Below, one piece after another: positions 16,419-25,855 of a stretch of 64,000 bases of DNA. The notes under the pieces were generated by a model. That model searched no databases. It had not been told where the DNA came from and worked only from the letters and a program-made list of their open reading frames with translations. The DNA comes from CAYUIG01 sp964444685. GTDB lineage: Bacteria; Gemmatimonadota; Gemmatimonadetes; Longimicrobiales; RSA9. Numbering within the stretch: position 1 is the stretch's first letter; every line of letters starts with the position of its first letter. Position numbers and translations under genes: made by a program. The DNA is taken from the NCBI GenBank assembly GCA_964444685.1, contig CAYUIG010000003.1, positions 1 through 64,000 on the forward strand, read 5' to 3'.

Positions 16419-17828
16419 TCAGGAAGCGCGCGGAGCGGCGTCGGCCTCGAAGGAGCGGATCAGGTGGATGATGATCGTGGTGCCCTTCCCGAGCTGACTC
16501 TCGGCCCGGACGCTGCCGTCCATCGCCTCGACGAGGTGACGCACGATGGCCAGGCCCAGGCCCGTGCCGCCCTCGGAGCGGGAACGGGCGGGATCCACAC
16601 GGTAGAAGCGCTCGAAGATGCGCGGCAGCGCGTCGCCGGGAATGCCGCTGCCATCATCCTGCACGGCGATCTCCACGCGGTCGCCATCGGTGTTGATGCG
16701 TACGTGGACGTGGCCGCCGTCGCTGGTGTAACGGAGCGCGTTGTCGAAGAGGTTGACGAAGATCTGGTGCAGCGCGCCGGCGTCCGCCCGCACGTCGGCG
16801 CGTCCAGTGACGTCGAAGCGGATACTGCGACGTGCCGCGGCGAGGCGGAAGTCGTTCCATGCGTCGCGTGCGATGCCGGCCGCGTCGACGGGCGAACGTT
16901 CGGGAGTCCAGCGGCCCGACTCGATGCGCGAAAGGTCGAGCAGGTCGTCGACGATGTGCTGGAGCCGTGTCGCGTTGGCTTCGATCACCTGGAGGAACTG
17001 CCGTCGTGTATCGGGATCGACGTCGGCGCCGAGCAGCGTTTCGGCGTACCCGCGGATCGATGTGAGCGGCGTCTTCAGCTCGTGGCTGGCGTTGGCGACG
17101 AAGTCGCGGCGGACGCCCTCGAGGCGGCGCAGCTCGGAGAGGTCGGCGACGGAGAGCACCGCCCCGCCGCCGGGAAGCGGCCTTCCCGAGACGAGGAGTG
17201 TACGCGCGCCGATCGTGATTTCGCGCGTGAGAACGGACTCACCCGCGAGCGCGCGGGTCACGAGGTCGCGCAGTTCGGGATCGCGAACGACCGATGCGAT
17301 CGGGATCGCGTCCTGGACAGGGAGCCCGAGCAGTGTGAGCGCCGCCGGATTTGCGTGGCCCATGCGCCCATCCGCATCGATCCGGACGATGCCCTCGTTC
17401 ACGGCCGCGAGGAGCGCGACCAGACGGACCCGCTCGGCATCCAGTGCGTGGGCGCGTGTGGTCAGCTCGTGGGCGAGGAGGTCGACGGCGGCGTCGACCG
17501 CCTGGAGCTCGCGCAGGCGGCCGGAGCCGCGCTCGACGCGGCCGCCGCGCGCGCGCTGCAGGATCCGTCCGCGCAGCTCGTTGAGTTCGAGCGTAAGGAA
17601 GCTGCCGAGTCCCCATGCGAGCAGCAGGCCGAAGACGAGTGCCAGCACGGCGCCGACGGCCACCGCCTCACCGGCGAGCCTGCGGGCGGCGCTTGCGATC
17701 TCCGGCATGGCAGCATCGGTGCGTGTGGCACCGATCGCACCCCAGCCTGCGATGACGAGTGCGACGACGAGCGTGCCCGCGGTGCCGGCAACGACGATGG
17801 CGCGGAGCCGCAGGCGGGATCGCTTCAT
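16419..17828 (-). CDS. phoR: Phosphate-regulon sensor histidine kinase PhoR
   Basis: 469 residues. Two N-terminal membrane segments (IVVAGTAGTLVVALVIAGW; AVAVGAVLALVFGLLLAWGLG), a linker, a PAS-like domain (about 130-220: AVNEGIVRIDADGRMGHANPAAL), HisKA with the phospho-accepting His in NASHELKTPLTSIRG, and HATPase_c with N-box NLFDNALRYT, DDGSGIP and GGTGLGLAIV. It phosphorylates PhoB under phosphate limitation, with PhoU/Pst restraining it. phoB overlaps it by 4 bases. Confidence 0.94.
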   Translation of the reverse strand: MKRSRLRLRAIVVAGTAGTLVVALVIAGWGAIGATRTDAAMPEIASAARRLAGEAVAVGAVLALVFGLLLAWGLGSFLTLELNELRGRILQRARGGRVERGSGRLRELQAVDAAVDLLAHELTTRAHALDAERVRLVALLAAVNEGIVRIDADGRMGHANPAALTLLGLPVQDAIPIASVVRDPELRDLVTRALAGESVLTREITIGARTLLVSGRPLPGGGAVLSVADLSELRRLEGVRRDFVANASHELKTPLTSIRGYAETLLGADVDPDTRRQFLQVIEANATRLQHIVDDLLDLSRIESGRWTPERSPVDAAGIARDAWNDFRLAAARRSIRFDVTGRADVRADAGALHQIFVNLFDNALRYTSDGGHVHVRINTDGDRVEIAVQDDGSGIPGDALPRIFERFYRVDPARSRSEGGTGLGLAIVRHLVEAMDGSVRAESQLGKGTTIIIHLIRSFEADAAPRAS

Positions 17829-18541
17829 CCGTCGCCGTCGGCGCGGAAGCGGTAGCCGAAGCCGCGCACGGTCTCGATCCAGTCACCGCCGGGCCCGAGC
17901 TTGTCGCGCAGCCGCTTCACGTGCATGTCCACCGTACGTGTTTCAATGCGTGCGTGGATGTCCCATGCGTGCTCGAGGAGCTGCTGGCGGCTCTGGACGC
18001 GGCCGCGTCGCTCGAGCAATGACACGAGCAGGCGGTACTCCGTGGGGGTGAGGTCGAGCAGCACACCATCCACGCTGGCGCGCATCGCGCTCAGGTCGAC
18101 GAGTACGGGCCCGCCGCGCAGCATGCGGCCGGAGCCCGCGACCGCAGGCGAGCGCGCGCGCCGCAGCACGGCCGCAATGCGGAGCACCAGTTCGCGCGGA
18201 CTGAACGGCTTGGTAATGTAGTCGTCCGCACCCAGCTCGAGCCCCTTTACGCGATCGGCTTCGTCGCGTCGTGCGGTGAGCACGACGACGGGCACGTCGC
18301 GCAGCTCGTCGCGCTCGCGGACCTCCTTCAGCACGTCGTAGCCGGACGCACCCGGGAGCATGAGGTCGAGAACGACGAGATCCGGCCGTTCGGCGGCGAG
18401 CGCGGCAAGCGCTTCCGCGCCATCACCGGCCGTGCGGACGCGATACCCCTCCCTTGCGAGGTGGTACGCGATCAGCGCGCCGATGTCGCGTTCGTCCTCG
18501 ACGACGAGAATGCGAGTCGGGGGCGGTGGATTCCTACCCAT
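17825..18541 (-). CDS. phoB: Phosphate-regulon response regulator PhoB
   Basis: 238 residues, OmpR/PhoB class. Receiver domain with acidic pair EDERD, phospho-acceptor Asp in VVLDLMLPG, Thr in VVVLTAR and Lys in ITKPFSPREL; winged-helix DNA-binding domain with LTPTEYRLL, WDIHARIETRTVDMHVKRLRDKLG and TVRGFGYRF. It is the expected ligand of the 11-base-register operators at 16385-16412 and 24375-24412. It overlaps ppx by 8 bases and phoR by 4. Confidence 0.95.
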   Translation of the reverse strand: MGRNPPPPTRILVVEDERDIGALIAYHLAREGYRVRTAGDGAEALAALAAERPDLVVLDLMLPGASGYDVLKEVRERDELRDVPVVVLTARRDEADRVKGLELGADDYITKPFSPRELVLRIAAVLRRARSPAVAGSGRMLRGGPVLVDLSAMRASVDGVLLDLTPTEYRLLVSLLERRGRVQSRQQLLEHAWDIHARIETRTVDMHVKRLRDKLGPGGDWIETVRGFGYRFRADGDG

Positions 18542-19427
18542 CTCCGATCAGTTCGAGCACGATCCCTTCGCGCACGCCGACGCGAGGTACGTGGATGCGA
18601 TCGGCATCGGCGCGGCGTGCCAGCGCATAGTACACGAGTGCGGCGGGCACGATCACATCGGCCCGATCGGGCCGCAGATGATAGCGGCCGATCCGCTCTT
18701 CCAGGCTGATGGCGGCGAGCCGTTCGTGCAACCGGAGCAGGCTCTTCCGCTTCACCCGGTGCACGCCGTGCTGCCTGCGGCCCACGATGCGCGCAATCGC
18801 GTCGATGTTGCCGCCCGTTGCAATCAGGCCACGACGCCGCTTTGGAACCGGTATGCGCACGGTGTCGAGCACGGCCTCGATGCGCGCTTGCGGGTCATCC
18901 AGCGGCAGGAGTCGCACGGCGCCGAGCGGCACCGACTCGCTCCATGAAACGCCCCTGCCGTCAATGATCGAAATTTCGGCACTGCCGCCGCCCACATCGA
19001 CGAGCAGCCATTCGCGGTTGCGCAGACGGACGCGCGTGCGGACGGCACGCTGGACGAGCCGGATCTCGTCGGTCGCATCGATCGACTCGAGTTCGATGCC
19101 GGCCTCCTCACGCGCCCTGCGGATGAGCTCGGCGCCATTCGCACTTTCCCGCACCGCCGCGGTTGCGACGGCGCGGTACGCACGTACGTCGTGGGCTTCC
19201 ATGAGTTCGCGGAACGACTGGAGTGCGGCAACGGCGTCGTCGAGGGTTTCCGCAGGGAAACCGGCCGAGCCGAACGCGGCGCTGCCGAGACGGATGGGGC
19301 TGCGCGTGCGTGCCAGAGTTCGGAACGTTTTCCGGCCGGTTCGCTCCACGGCGAGAAAGCGGAGCGCATTCGAGCCCACGTCGATGGCGGCGACGCGGAT
19401 GGCGTCCTTGTCGGATCGGGATGGCAC
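18534..19427 (-). CDS. Ppx/GppA family phosphatase
   Basis: 297 residues of the ASKHA-fold Ppx/GppA family. Phosphate-1 loop AAIDVGSNALRFL, central DEIRLV, DVGGGSAEIS (phosphate-2) and GLIATGGNIDAIAR. It hydrolyses polyphosphate or pppGpp to release phosphate. The protein is the short two-domain form without the C-terminal HD-like extension of E. coli Ppx, so exopolyphosphatase versus pppGpp phosphatase cannot be decided. Its overlap with phoB ties polyphosphate use to the phosphate response. Confidence 0.9.
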   Translation of the reverse strand: MPSRSDKDAIRVAAIDVGSNALRFLAVERTGRKTFRTLARTRSPIRLGSAAFGSAGFPAETLDDAVAALQSFRELMEAHDVRAYRAVATAAVRESANGAELIRRAREEAGIELESIDATDEIRLVQRAVRTRVRLRNREWLLVDVGGGSAEISIIDGRGVSWSESVPLGAVRLLPLDDPQARIEAVLDTVRIPVPKRRRGLIATGGNIDAIARIVGRRQHGVHRVKRKSLLRLHERLAAISLEERIGRYHLRPDRADVIVPAALVYYALARRADADRIHVPRVGVREGIVLELIGDG

Positions 19428-19473
19428 GGCCGGAATCTATGACCCGCCTCCGGGCACCGCGACGCTCGCCAGT

Positions 19474-20088
19474 TCAGAGGTCGTTGGTATAGGAGACGAA
19501 TTTGTATCGCCCCTCCCATTCGATCACGGACCCGAAGAGGCGGAGCGGCCCTTCGTCGGTCCGGAAGCGGCAGCGCTGCCACACGCGCGCGGCGCCCCAT
19601 GTGCCCGGTTGCCGCTCGCACGCATAACCGCGCACGTCGAGCGGCCGTCCGCCGTAGGTGCGCAGTGCCCGCGCGATGCCCTTCTCGCTGCCAGCCGTCA
19701 GCCGCAGCCAGAAGAGGGCGGGATCCTGGCGGTACGGCCGCCGCGACCACGGCGAATCCGGATAGTAGAACCATGCGAACTCCGCGGCGGTGATGTGCAT
19801 CGCCGCGATCTCGGTCGTGTCGTTCGTCGCAAGCGCGTCGAGGAATCGACGGACGAGCGCGTCGCGGGAATGCGACGCCGCCGCGAGGCCTAGGGGCGTT
19901 TCAAGCCGGCCGCGAAAGGCCGCGAGTTCCGCGCGTGTGGCCGAATCGGCCTTCATGTCCAGCTCCGCATCGACCGGGGCGCGATCCTGCGCTGCTCCTG
20001 CCCCGCAGCCAAGCAGGACCGCCACCCCGATCGCCAGGCAGCGTCTCAACGTCAGTTGCTGGCGTAGTTGGTCCAGCCGGCCCACCAT
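19474..20088 (-). CDS. Unknown secreted or lipid-anchored protein in Pho cluster
   Basis: 204 residues from the ATG at 20088; the hydrophobic segment LRRCLAIGVAVLLGC with a lipobox-like LLGC suggests the true start is nearer (CTG at 20056 or TTG at 20050), because the ATG start overlaps the upstream gene by 37 bases. The mature part is aromatic- and Arg-rich (ITAAEFAWFYYPDSPWSRRPYRQ, WQRCRFRTDEGPLRLFG, closing KFVSYTNDL). I do not recognise the family. Its place between the Pho-linked lipoprotein and ppx suggests a role under phosphate limitation. Confidence 0.7.
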   Translation of the reverse strand: MVGRLDQLRQQLTLRRCLAIGVAVLLGCGAGAAQDRAPVDAELDMKADSATRAELAAFRGRLETPLGLAAASHSRDALVRRFLDALATNDTTEIAAMHITAAEFAWFYYPDSPWSRRPYRQDPALFWLRLTAGSEKGIARALRTYGGRPLDVRGYACERQPGTWGAARVWQRCRFRTDEGPLRLFGSVIEWEGRYKFVSYTNDL

Positions 20089-21446
20089 GCGGGGCCATCC
20101 GGATCGGCCGCACCCGCGTAGGTCGTCGCCGTGACGAACGTGCCTGCTTTCGCCGCAAGCGCACCGGTGAACTGCGCGAGCCCTGCGGCGCGCAGGGGCG
20201 ATCCGGGCGCGGGTCTCCAGTCGAACTGGCCCGGTGCGGCCGGGGTCCCCGGCAGCGCGGCAAAGAGGGACGCGGCCGAGACCGGCGCATCGACGATCGC
20301 GTTCGGTGCCGCATCGACGGTGATGCGTCCGGTTCCGCCTTCGAGCAACGTCCCGTTGTCCGCGTTGACGATGTTGCGGACCATCAGGTCGCCGTCGGCA
20401 AGGCGGACGCCGGTGGAAGCCGAGTCGCGCAGCGACAGGCCGGCGCGCGGCCAGCGGGCCACGGCGCCGTTCACGTACCAGCCTGCCGTCCCGCGACGCA
20501 GCACGACACCGATGCCGCCCGAGGTGGCATCGACGGCACCGGGCCCCGTGCCGACGAGTGTGAAGTTGGCGAACAGCGGCTGCGTGAACGGTTCGGAGTC
20601 CTGGCCGTCCAGGCAGTTGGCGCCGGCACAGCCATCGTTTTCGATACCCTGCGGGTCGCTGGATACGTTGCCCGCATCGGGTCGCGGAACCAGAACCTTC
20701 GACTGATAGGCGATCATGTACTGCACCCGGCCGCGGAATCCCTCCGACGCATCGAAGTGATCGTCACCCGACTCGTAGGACACGAGGTACTTCGCGTCCA
20801 CGGTGCCGCCGAACCATTCGAACGAGTCATCGAGGCCCGCCATCGACTGGAGGTAGGAGAGGCGGGTGCCGCTGCCGACGGCCGCGAACGTGAAGCTGTT
20901 CAGCTCGGCGTCGGGCGCGGTCGCGTAGCCGGCGAATTCCACGCGCACATAGCGGAGTTCACCGCTGTCATCTGCTGGATTGGTGCCCCCGGCATAGTTG
21001 AGCTCGGGATTCGTCGCACCGGTCCCGGTCCCCTCGAGGATCACCGGGCTGCCGCGGTTGATGGGCGCGTTGCCGATCAGGATCAGGCCGCCCCAGTCGC
21101 CGGGCTGGCGCTGGCCGGCGGGCCGCGACGAGGTGAACACGATCGGCGCATCCGCGCGGCCGACGGCGACGATCTTCGCACCGCGCTCGATGAACAGTGA
21201 CGAGCCCACGACATCGTAGTCGCCCTTGATCACGGTCCCGGGCTCGATCGTGAGCGTAGCCGGCGCCTTCACGTGCACGAATCCGCTCAGCGTGTAGGTC
21301 GTGTCCGCGTACAGCGTGCGGTCGGACGTGATGTCGCCCGCGATCGTGGCGGCTCCGGGCTCGCCGCCCGGACCCGGGCCGGGGCCGGTGCTATCGCTCT
21401 CGCACGCAGCGAGCAGGAACAGGGCGAGGATCAGCAGCGCTCTCAT
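20052..21446 (-). CDS. Secreted lipoprotein with beta-helix-like body, TonB-receptor partner
   Basis: 464 residues. Signal MRALLILALFLLAAC with lipobox, a Gly/Pro-rich linker, then strand-rich segments typical of this family: LTIEPGTVIKGDYD, GAKIVAVGRADAPIVFTSS, GDWGGLILIGNAPIN, LRYVRVEFAGYA, LQSMAGLDDSFEWFGG, YESGDDHFDASEGF, and a C-terminal WWAGWTNYAS. Right-handed beta-helix proteins with these GxW-GGLIL motifs are commonly paired with TonB-dependent receptors. The gene lies 100 bases after the receptor gene, so the pair probably handles one substrate at the cell surface; the substrate is unknown. Confidence 0.85.
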   Translation of the reverse strand: MRALLILALFLLAACESDSTGPGPGPGGEPGAATIAGDITSDRTLYADTTYTLSGFVHVKAPATLTIEPGTVIKGDYDVVGSSLFIERGAKIVAVGRADAPIVFTSSRPAGQRQPGDWGGLILIGNAPINRGSPVILEGTGTGATNPELNYAGGTNPADDSGELRYVRVEFAGYATAPDAELNSFTFAAVGSGTRLSYLQSMAGLDDSFEWFGGTVDAKYLVSYESGDDHFDASEGFRGRVQYMIAYQSKVLVPRPDAGNVSSDPQGIENDGCAGANCLDGQDSEPFTQPLFANFTLVGTGPGAVDATSGGIGVVLRRGTAGWYVNGAVARWPRAGLSLRDSASTGVRLADGDLMVRNIVNADNGTLLEGGTGRITVDAAPNAIVDAPVSAASLFAALPGTPAAPGQFDWRPAPGSPLRAAGLAQFTGALAAKAGTFVTATTYAGAADPDGPAWWAGWTNYASN

Positions 21447-21546
21447 GTCGGATTTCCTGTCTCCGGTTCGGTGTTCTGTTGACCTGAATGGAACGACGCC
21501 ACGTCACACGTCGACGGCCGCCCGGTCACGACTCCGTCACGCTTCT

Positions 21547-24306
21547 TCACCGCTGCCACGACAGTCCGAACGAGAACACACGGCCGCTGTGGTCGTACGC
21601 GCGCGTGACGGTGCCCTGGGTCAGCTCGTGTGGTGAATCGAGCAGATTCTTCGCGTCGAGCCGTGCGGACACGGCGCCGGCGACGGGGAGGCGCACCGAC
21701 AGGTCGAGGCCGGTGCGCGCTTCCTCGTAGACATCCGGCAAGGGTGCCTCGGCGGCCGAAACGATGCGGCGTCCGACGTGGTTGAGGAGCAGGGACGCGC
21801 TGGTGGCGCCGGCCTCGGGCTGCCATGTGATGCCCGCGTTCAGGACCCATGGCGCCTGGCCGACCATCGCGCGGTCATCGTGCGTCTTGCTCGCGGCGCT
21901 CGAGCCGATGCGGATGCGGCTGCGCATCACCGTAGCGTTGGCGAACACCGTCCATGGGTCGAGTGCTTCCGCCCACGAGCCGAGCCGCTTGCGCACTTCG
22001 AGCTCGACGCCGTAGTTCCGCGCGCCATCGGCGTTGAGGAAGGTCACGACGCGCGTGCCGGACGTGGCCAGGTAGACGCGCTCGATGGGGTCGTCGAAGT
22101 GCTTCCCGAAGAGCGCGAGCGACAGCACTTCACCCGCCGATGGATACCATTCCCAGCGCGCGTCCAGGTTGGTGATGAGCGTGCGGCGCAGGTCGGGATT
22201 GCCGAAGACGTTGTCGCCGCCGAGCACTTCCCGATACTGCACTCCGGCCATCTCCCGATACTCCGGCCTCGCGAGCGTGCGCGTCGCGGAGAAGCGGAGA
22301 TGCTGCGCGTCGCTCAGATCGAAGGTGAGGGTCAGCGACGGCAGGACATCCGTGTACGCCGGACTCGTGACGAAGGCGTTGCCGAGCGTGGGCTGGGCGG
22401 TCAGGTCGACGCGGGAGTGTTCGATGCGGGCGCCGCCGATGAGTCGTGCGTGTGCGCCAAACGCCAGCTCGACCATGGCGTAACCCGCGAGCAGCCGATC
22501 GTCGGCCGAATACGAGCCACCCTGCCCGAGTGGTGTGACGCGGAAGACGGACTGCGAGCCCGACGTGAAGCGGCCGTCGAAGACTTCCTCCGGATCCAGC
22601 TCGCGGCCCGCGCGATCCAGTGACCCCGATGAGATGCTGTACGCCCGGTTGTCGGCATCGCGTCGGGTGAGTCGCGTGAGCCCGCCCACCTTGAGCGCGT
22701 GGCCCGTTCCCACCCCCCCGAGCCGCCGTTCCACGTTGCCAGCCGCTTCGATGCTGTACTCGGAGAGTTCTCCGAACGTGCGAACGGCGCCCTCGTTGCT
22801 CGCGCTGAACCACGCCGGCGGCAGAGGTTCGCCGGTAGCCGGGTCGCTGTCGAAGGCGTAGACGATCTCGGAGCGATCGGGCTCATTGCGCGTGACCCCG
22901 GACCACGTGAAGGCCACGTCGGCCCGGTGGCGCGTGTCGAGATCGCGCGTAGCACGAAGCTGGCTGGACCAGACACTGCGTTCGACGTAGCGGAGCCTGT
23001 CGATGCGCAGCGGCAGCCCGCCGTGGTTCTCGCTGCTTCCGAACTCCGTCCGCGCCTCGTTGTCCGCCGTGCGGTTATACGTGGCGTTGAGTTCGACGTG
23101 CGTTCGGGAGTCCAGGAGTGTGGAAGCGTTCAGCAGCCCGCCCCAAAGCACGCTCTCGCGGCCTGTGCTGCCTTCGTAGCGATCCGCTTCGATGGTCGTG
23201 CCGCCCGGCCCCGCCATTGCCGCCGCGCGCACCTGATCGAGGTTCGCCTCCTGGCTCAGCGACCACGTGCCTGAGAGCAGATACGACACGTCGCGGCCGA
23301 GAACGGGGTCGGTCCCGCCGAACGACAGGCCGAGCGATCCGTTCGGCCGCGCGGCGCGCGCCTCGCCGCGCCACGCGTTCCGGAAGGAATCGACCATTTG
23401 GTTGATCGCCACCTGGTCGGGCGTCGTCCGGAAATCGCCCGCATCGGCGACGGTCGGCGGCAGCGCGCGCGAACCGCCGCCGAACCCCAGCCATTCCAGA
23501 CCCGTGCGCGGCGGCAGCGGCGGCGTGCGACCGGAGAGGACATTGTTCCAGCCGAGTGAAGCGGAGAACGTGAGGGTGCGCTCGGCCGGGAACTGGCGCG
23601 TGCGAATGTCGACCAGTGCGCCGCTGAAGTCTCCTGCGCGGTCGGGTGTGAACGTCTTCGCCGTGGTGATTGTCTGGAGCAGGCCGGACGGGAAGAGGTC
23701 GAGCGGCACGACGCGGCGCTCGGGCTCGGGGCTCGGGATGCGCGCGCCGTTCAGCGAAGCCGTGGTGTAGCGCTCGCCGAGGCCGCGCACGACCACGTAC
23801 CGGCCATCCTGCACCGTGACGCCGCTGACGCGCCGCATCGCCGCCGCCGCATCGCCATCCGGACTGCGCGCGATCTGCTCCATGCCGATCGCGCTCACGA
23901 TTCCGTTCGCATTGCGCTGCTCGTCGAGCGCGCGGCGCACACTTCCGCGCTCGGCGGCTGCACCGACCTCGATCGTCTCCAGCGCGATGGCCTGCGGGTC
24001 GAGTGAGACGTTCTGTTCGATCGTGCCGCCCGCCGGGACGGCGACCCCGCTGAGCACCTTCGATCCGTAGCCGAGCGTCTCGAGCCGGAGCGACACCATG
24101 CCCACCGGCGCCTCCGCAAGGAGGTATCGGCCATCCATGCCGGAGATCGCTCGCAGTTCCGTCCCATCGATCCGAACCTCGACGCCACTGAGACCCGCGC
24201 CGGTCCGGGCGTCGACCACACGGCCGACGATCCGGCCGGTTTCCTGGGCGGGCAGCCCCGCGGCGGGAAGGAGCAGCAGTGTCAGCGCAAGCAGAAGTCG
24301 TCTCAT
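21547..24306 (-). CDS. TonB-dependent outer-membrane receptor with carboxypeptidase-regulatory domain
   Basis: 919 residues. Signal peptide (RRLLLALTLLLLPAAGLPAQ), an N-terminal carboxypeptidase-regulatory-like fold (GRIVGRVVDARTGAGLSGVEV ... LRLETLGYGSKVLSGVAV), a plug domain (IEQIARSPDGDAAAAMRRVSGVTVQDGRYVVVRGLGERYTTASLNGARIP) and a long beta-barrel ending in aromatic Phe-Ser-Phe-Gly-Leu-Ser-Trp. It imports a ligand across the outer membrane using TonB energy. A putative Pho operator 69-107 bases upstream and the downstream ppx-phoBR genes suggest induction by phosphate limitation. Confidence 0.93.
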   Translation of the reverse strand: MRRLLLALTLLLLPAAGLPAQETGRIVGRVVDARTGAGLSGVEVRIDGTELRAISGMDGRYLLAEAPVGMVSLRLETLGYGSKVLSGVAVPAGGTIEQNVSLDPQAIALETIEVGAAAERGSVRRALDEQRNANGIVSAIGMEQIARSPDGDAAAAMRRVSGVTVQDGRYVVVRGLGERYTTASLNGARIPSPEPERRVVPLDLFPSGLLQTITTAKTFTPDRAGDFSGALVDIRTRQFPAERTLTFSASLGWNNVLSGRTPPLPPRTGLEWLGFGGGSRALPPTVADAGDFRTTPDQVAINQMVDSFRNAWRGEARAARPNGSLGLSFGGTDPVLGRDVSYLLSGTWSLSQEANLDQVRAAAMAGPGGTTIEADRYEGSTGRESVLWGGLLNASTLLDSRTHVELNATYNRTADNEARTEFGSSENHGGLPLRIDRLRYVERSVWSSQLRATRDLDTRHRADVAFTWSGVTRNEPDRSEIVYAFDSDPATGEPLPPAWFSASNEGAVRTFGELSEYSIEAAGNVERRLGGVGTGHALKVGGLTRLTRRDADNRAYSISSGSLDRAGRELDPEEVFDGRFTSGSQSVFRVTPLGQGGSYSADDRLLAGYAMVELAFGAHARLIGGARIEHSRVDLTAQPTLGNAFVTSPAYTDVLPSLTLTFDLSDAQHLRFSATRTLARPEYREMAGVQYREVLGGDNVFGNPDLRRTLITNLDARWEWYPSAGEVLSLALFGKHFDDPIERVYLATSGTRVVTFLNADGARNYGVELEVRKRLGSWAEALDPWTVFANATVMRSRIRIGSSAASKTHDDRAMVGQAPWVLNAGITWQPEAGATSASLLLNHVGRRIVSAAEAPLPDVYEEARTGLDLSVRLPVAGAVSARLDAKNLLDSPHELTQGTVTRAYDHSGRVFSFGLSWQR

Positions 24307-24374
24307 CGCGGCCGTCCGTTCGAGGATCGCGCCGCCGCGGATCGGGCGGCTCGATGAGATGGTAGGCCACGCAT

Positions 24375-24412
24375 GTGACGCGGATTTGCGGGATCGGTAA
24401 CGGCTGTGTCAC
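24375..24412 (-). promoter_or_regulatory. Putative PhoB operator ahead of TonB receptor
   Basis: GTGAC (24375), GTAAC (24397) and GTCAC (24408) on the plus strand fall in the same 11-base register; the position between the first two (24386) is degenerate. The arrangement matches 16385-16412. It lies between the receptor (minus) and mgtE (plus), so mgtE could also respond; distance favours the receptor. Confidence 0.55.
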
Positions 24413-24480
24413 GCTCTGCGCTTGCCGCGTTACGAGCGCTCCGCTAGACTCGCCGCGCCGCAAACCACGGAGAGCCGGGC

Positions 24481-25809
24481 ATGGCCGAGCGAACGCAGAT
24501 CGATCTCGCGGAACTGGCCGAGGCCTGGTGGATCCTTTCCGCCGAGGATCGGATCGAGGGCTTCCGCCTGCTCGATCCGGCCGATGCCGAAGAGTTCTTC
24601 TTCGACCTCTCCGCCCACGACCAGTTCGAACTGCTGATGGCGCTCCGGCCGGCCGAGCGCCGGCTCTGGCTGCGGCTGCTCCCTCCCGACGACGCAGCCG
24701 ACCTGATTCAGGAGGCGCCGGAAGACCAGCGCACCAGCCTGCTCGGACTGCTGGACGACGCCACCCGTCGCGAGGTCACCGCCCTGCTCGCCTACGAGGA
24801 GGACGAGGCGGGCGGCCTGATGAGCTCGCGCTTCGCACGCGTGCGTCCCGACATGCGCGTCGACGAGGCCATCGCGTACCTGCGCCGCCAGGCCGTCGGC
24901 GCGATGGAGCCGGAGACGATCTACTACGTCTACGTGCTCGACAACGCGCAGCGGCTGCTCGGTGTCGTTTCCTTCCGCCAGCTCTTCGGCTCCCCCGGCG
25001 AGCGGCTCGTGCGCGACATCATGGAGTCCGAGGTCGTTGCCGCGCCCGACTCGATGGACCAGGAGGCCGTGGCGCGGCTGTTCGCCGAGTACGACCTGCT
25101 CGCGCTTCCGGTCATCGACGAGAACCGCGTGCTGCGCGGCGTGATCACGGTCGACGACATCGTCGACGTGGTCGAGGAGGAGGCGACCGAAGACATCCAG
25201 AAGCTGGGCGGCATGGAGGCACTGGAGGAGCCGTACCTGCGAACCGGCTTCGGTGTGCTCCTGCGCAAGCGCGTCGGCTGGCTCGCGCTCCTCTTCGTCG
25301 GCCAGATGCTCACGGTCAGCGCGCTCGGCTGGTTCGAGAACGCACTCTCGAGCGTCACCGCGCTTACACTCTTCATCCCCCTGATCATCAGCAGCGGCGG
25401 CAACTCCGGCTCACAGGCTGCCACCCTCGTGATCCGCGCCATGACCGTCGGTGAGGTGCGACTGCGCGACTGGTGGCGCGTCTTCCGCCGTGAGCTCGCC
25501 GCCGGCTTCACGCTCGGCGCCGCACTCGGTCTCCTCGGTCTCATCCGCGTGCTGCTCGGCCCCGCGACCGGCGTCGATTACAAGGGCGTGCACATGCTCT
25601 CACTCGCACCCGTGGTCGCGCTCTCCGTACTCGGTGTCGTCGTGGTCGGAACGCTGGTCGGTTCCATGCTCCCCTTCGTGCTGCGGCGTGCGGGCTTCGA
25701 TCCCGCGAGCGCATCCGCGCCGCTGGTCGCCACGATCGTCGATGTGAGCGGCCTCATCATCTATTTCACGATCGCGTCCCTCCTGCTGAGCGCACTCCTC
25801 GGCGCCTGA
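24481..25809 (+). CDS. mgtE: Magnesium transporter MgtE
   Basis: 442 residues. MgtE-N superhelix (about 1-125: LPPDDAADLIQEAPEDQRTSLLGLLD), two CBS domains (about 130-250: YEEDEAGGLMSSRFARV, IMESEVVAAPDSMDQEAVARLFAEYDLLALPVIDENR), a connecting helix, then five membrane segments including IPLIISSGGNSGSQAATL, the conserved pore-lining signature. The cytosolic Mg-sensing domain gates the channel. It is divergent from the TonB receptor. Confidence 0.95.
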   Translation: MAERTQIDLAELAEAWWILSAEDRIEGFRLLDPADAEEFFFDLSAHDQFELLMALRPAERRLWLRLLPPDDAADLIQEAPEDQRTSLLGLLDDATRREVTALLAYEEDEAGGLMSSRFARVRPDMRVDEAIAYLRRQAVGAMEPETIYYVYVLDNAQRLLGVVSFRQLFGSPGERLVRDIMESEVVAAPDSMDQEAVARLFAEYDLLALPVIDENRVLRGVITVDDIVDVVEEEATEDIQKLGGMEALEEPYLRTGFGVLLRKRVGWLALLFVGQMLTVSALGWFENALSSVTALTLFIPLIISSGGNSGSQAATLVIRAMTVGEVRLRDWWRVFRRELAAGFTLGAALGLLGLIRVLLGPATGVDYKGVHMLSLAPVVALSVLGVVVVGTLVGSMLPFVLRRAGFDPASASAPLVATIVDVSGLIIYFTIASLLLSALLGA

Positions 25810-25855
25810 CCGGGGCACACAACGTGCGTAGAATCGTGGCCGGAAGGAGCAGGCC

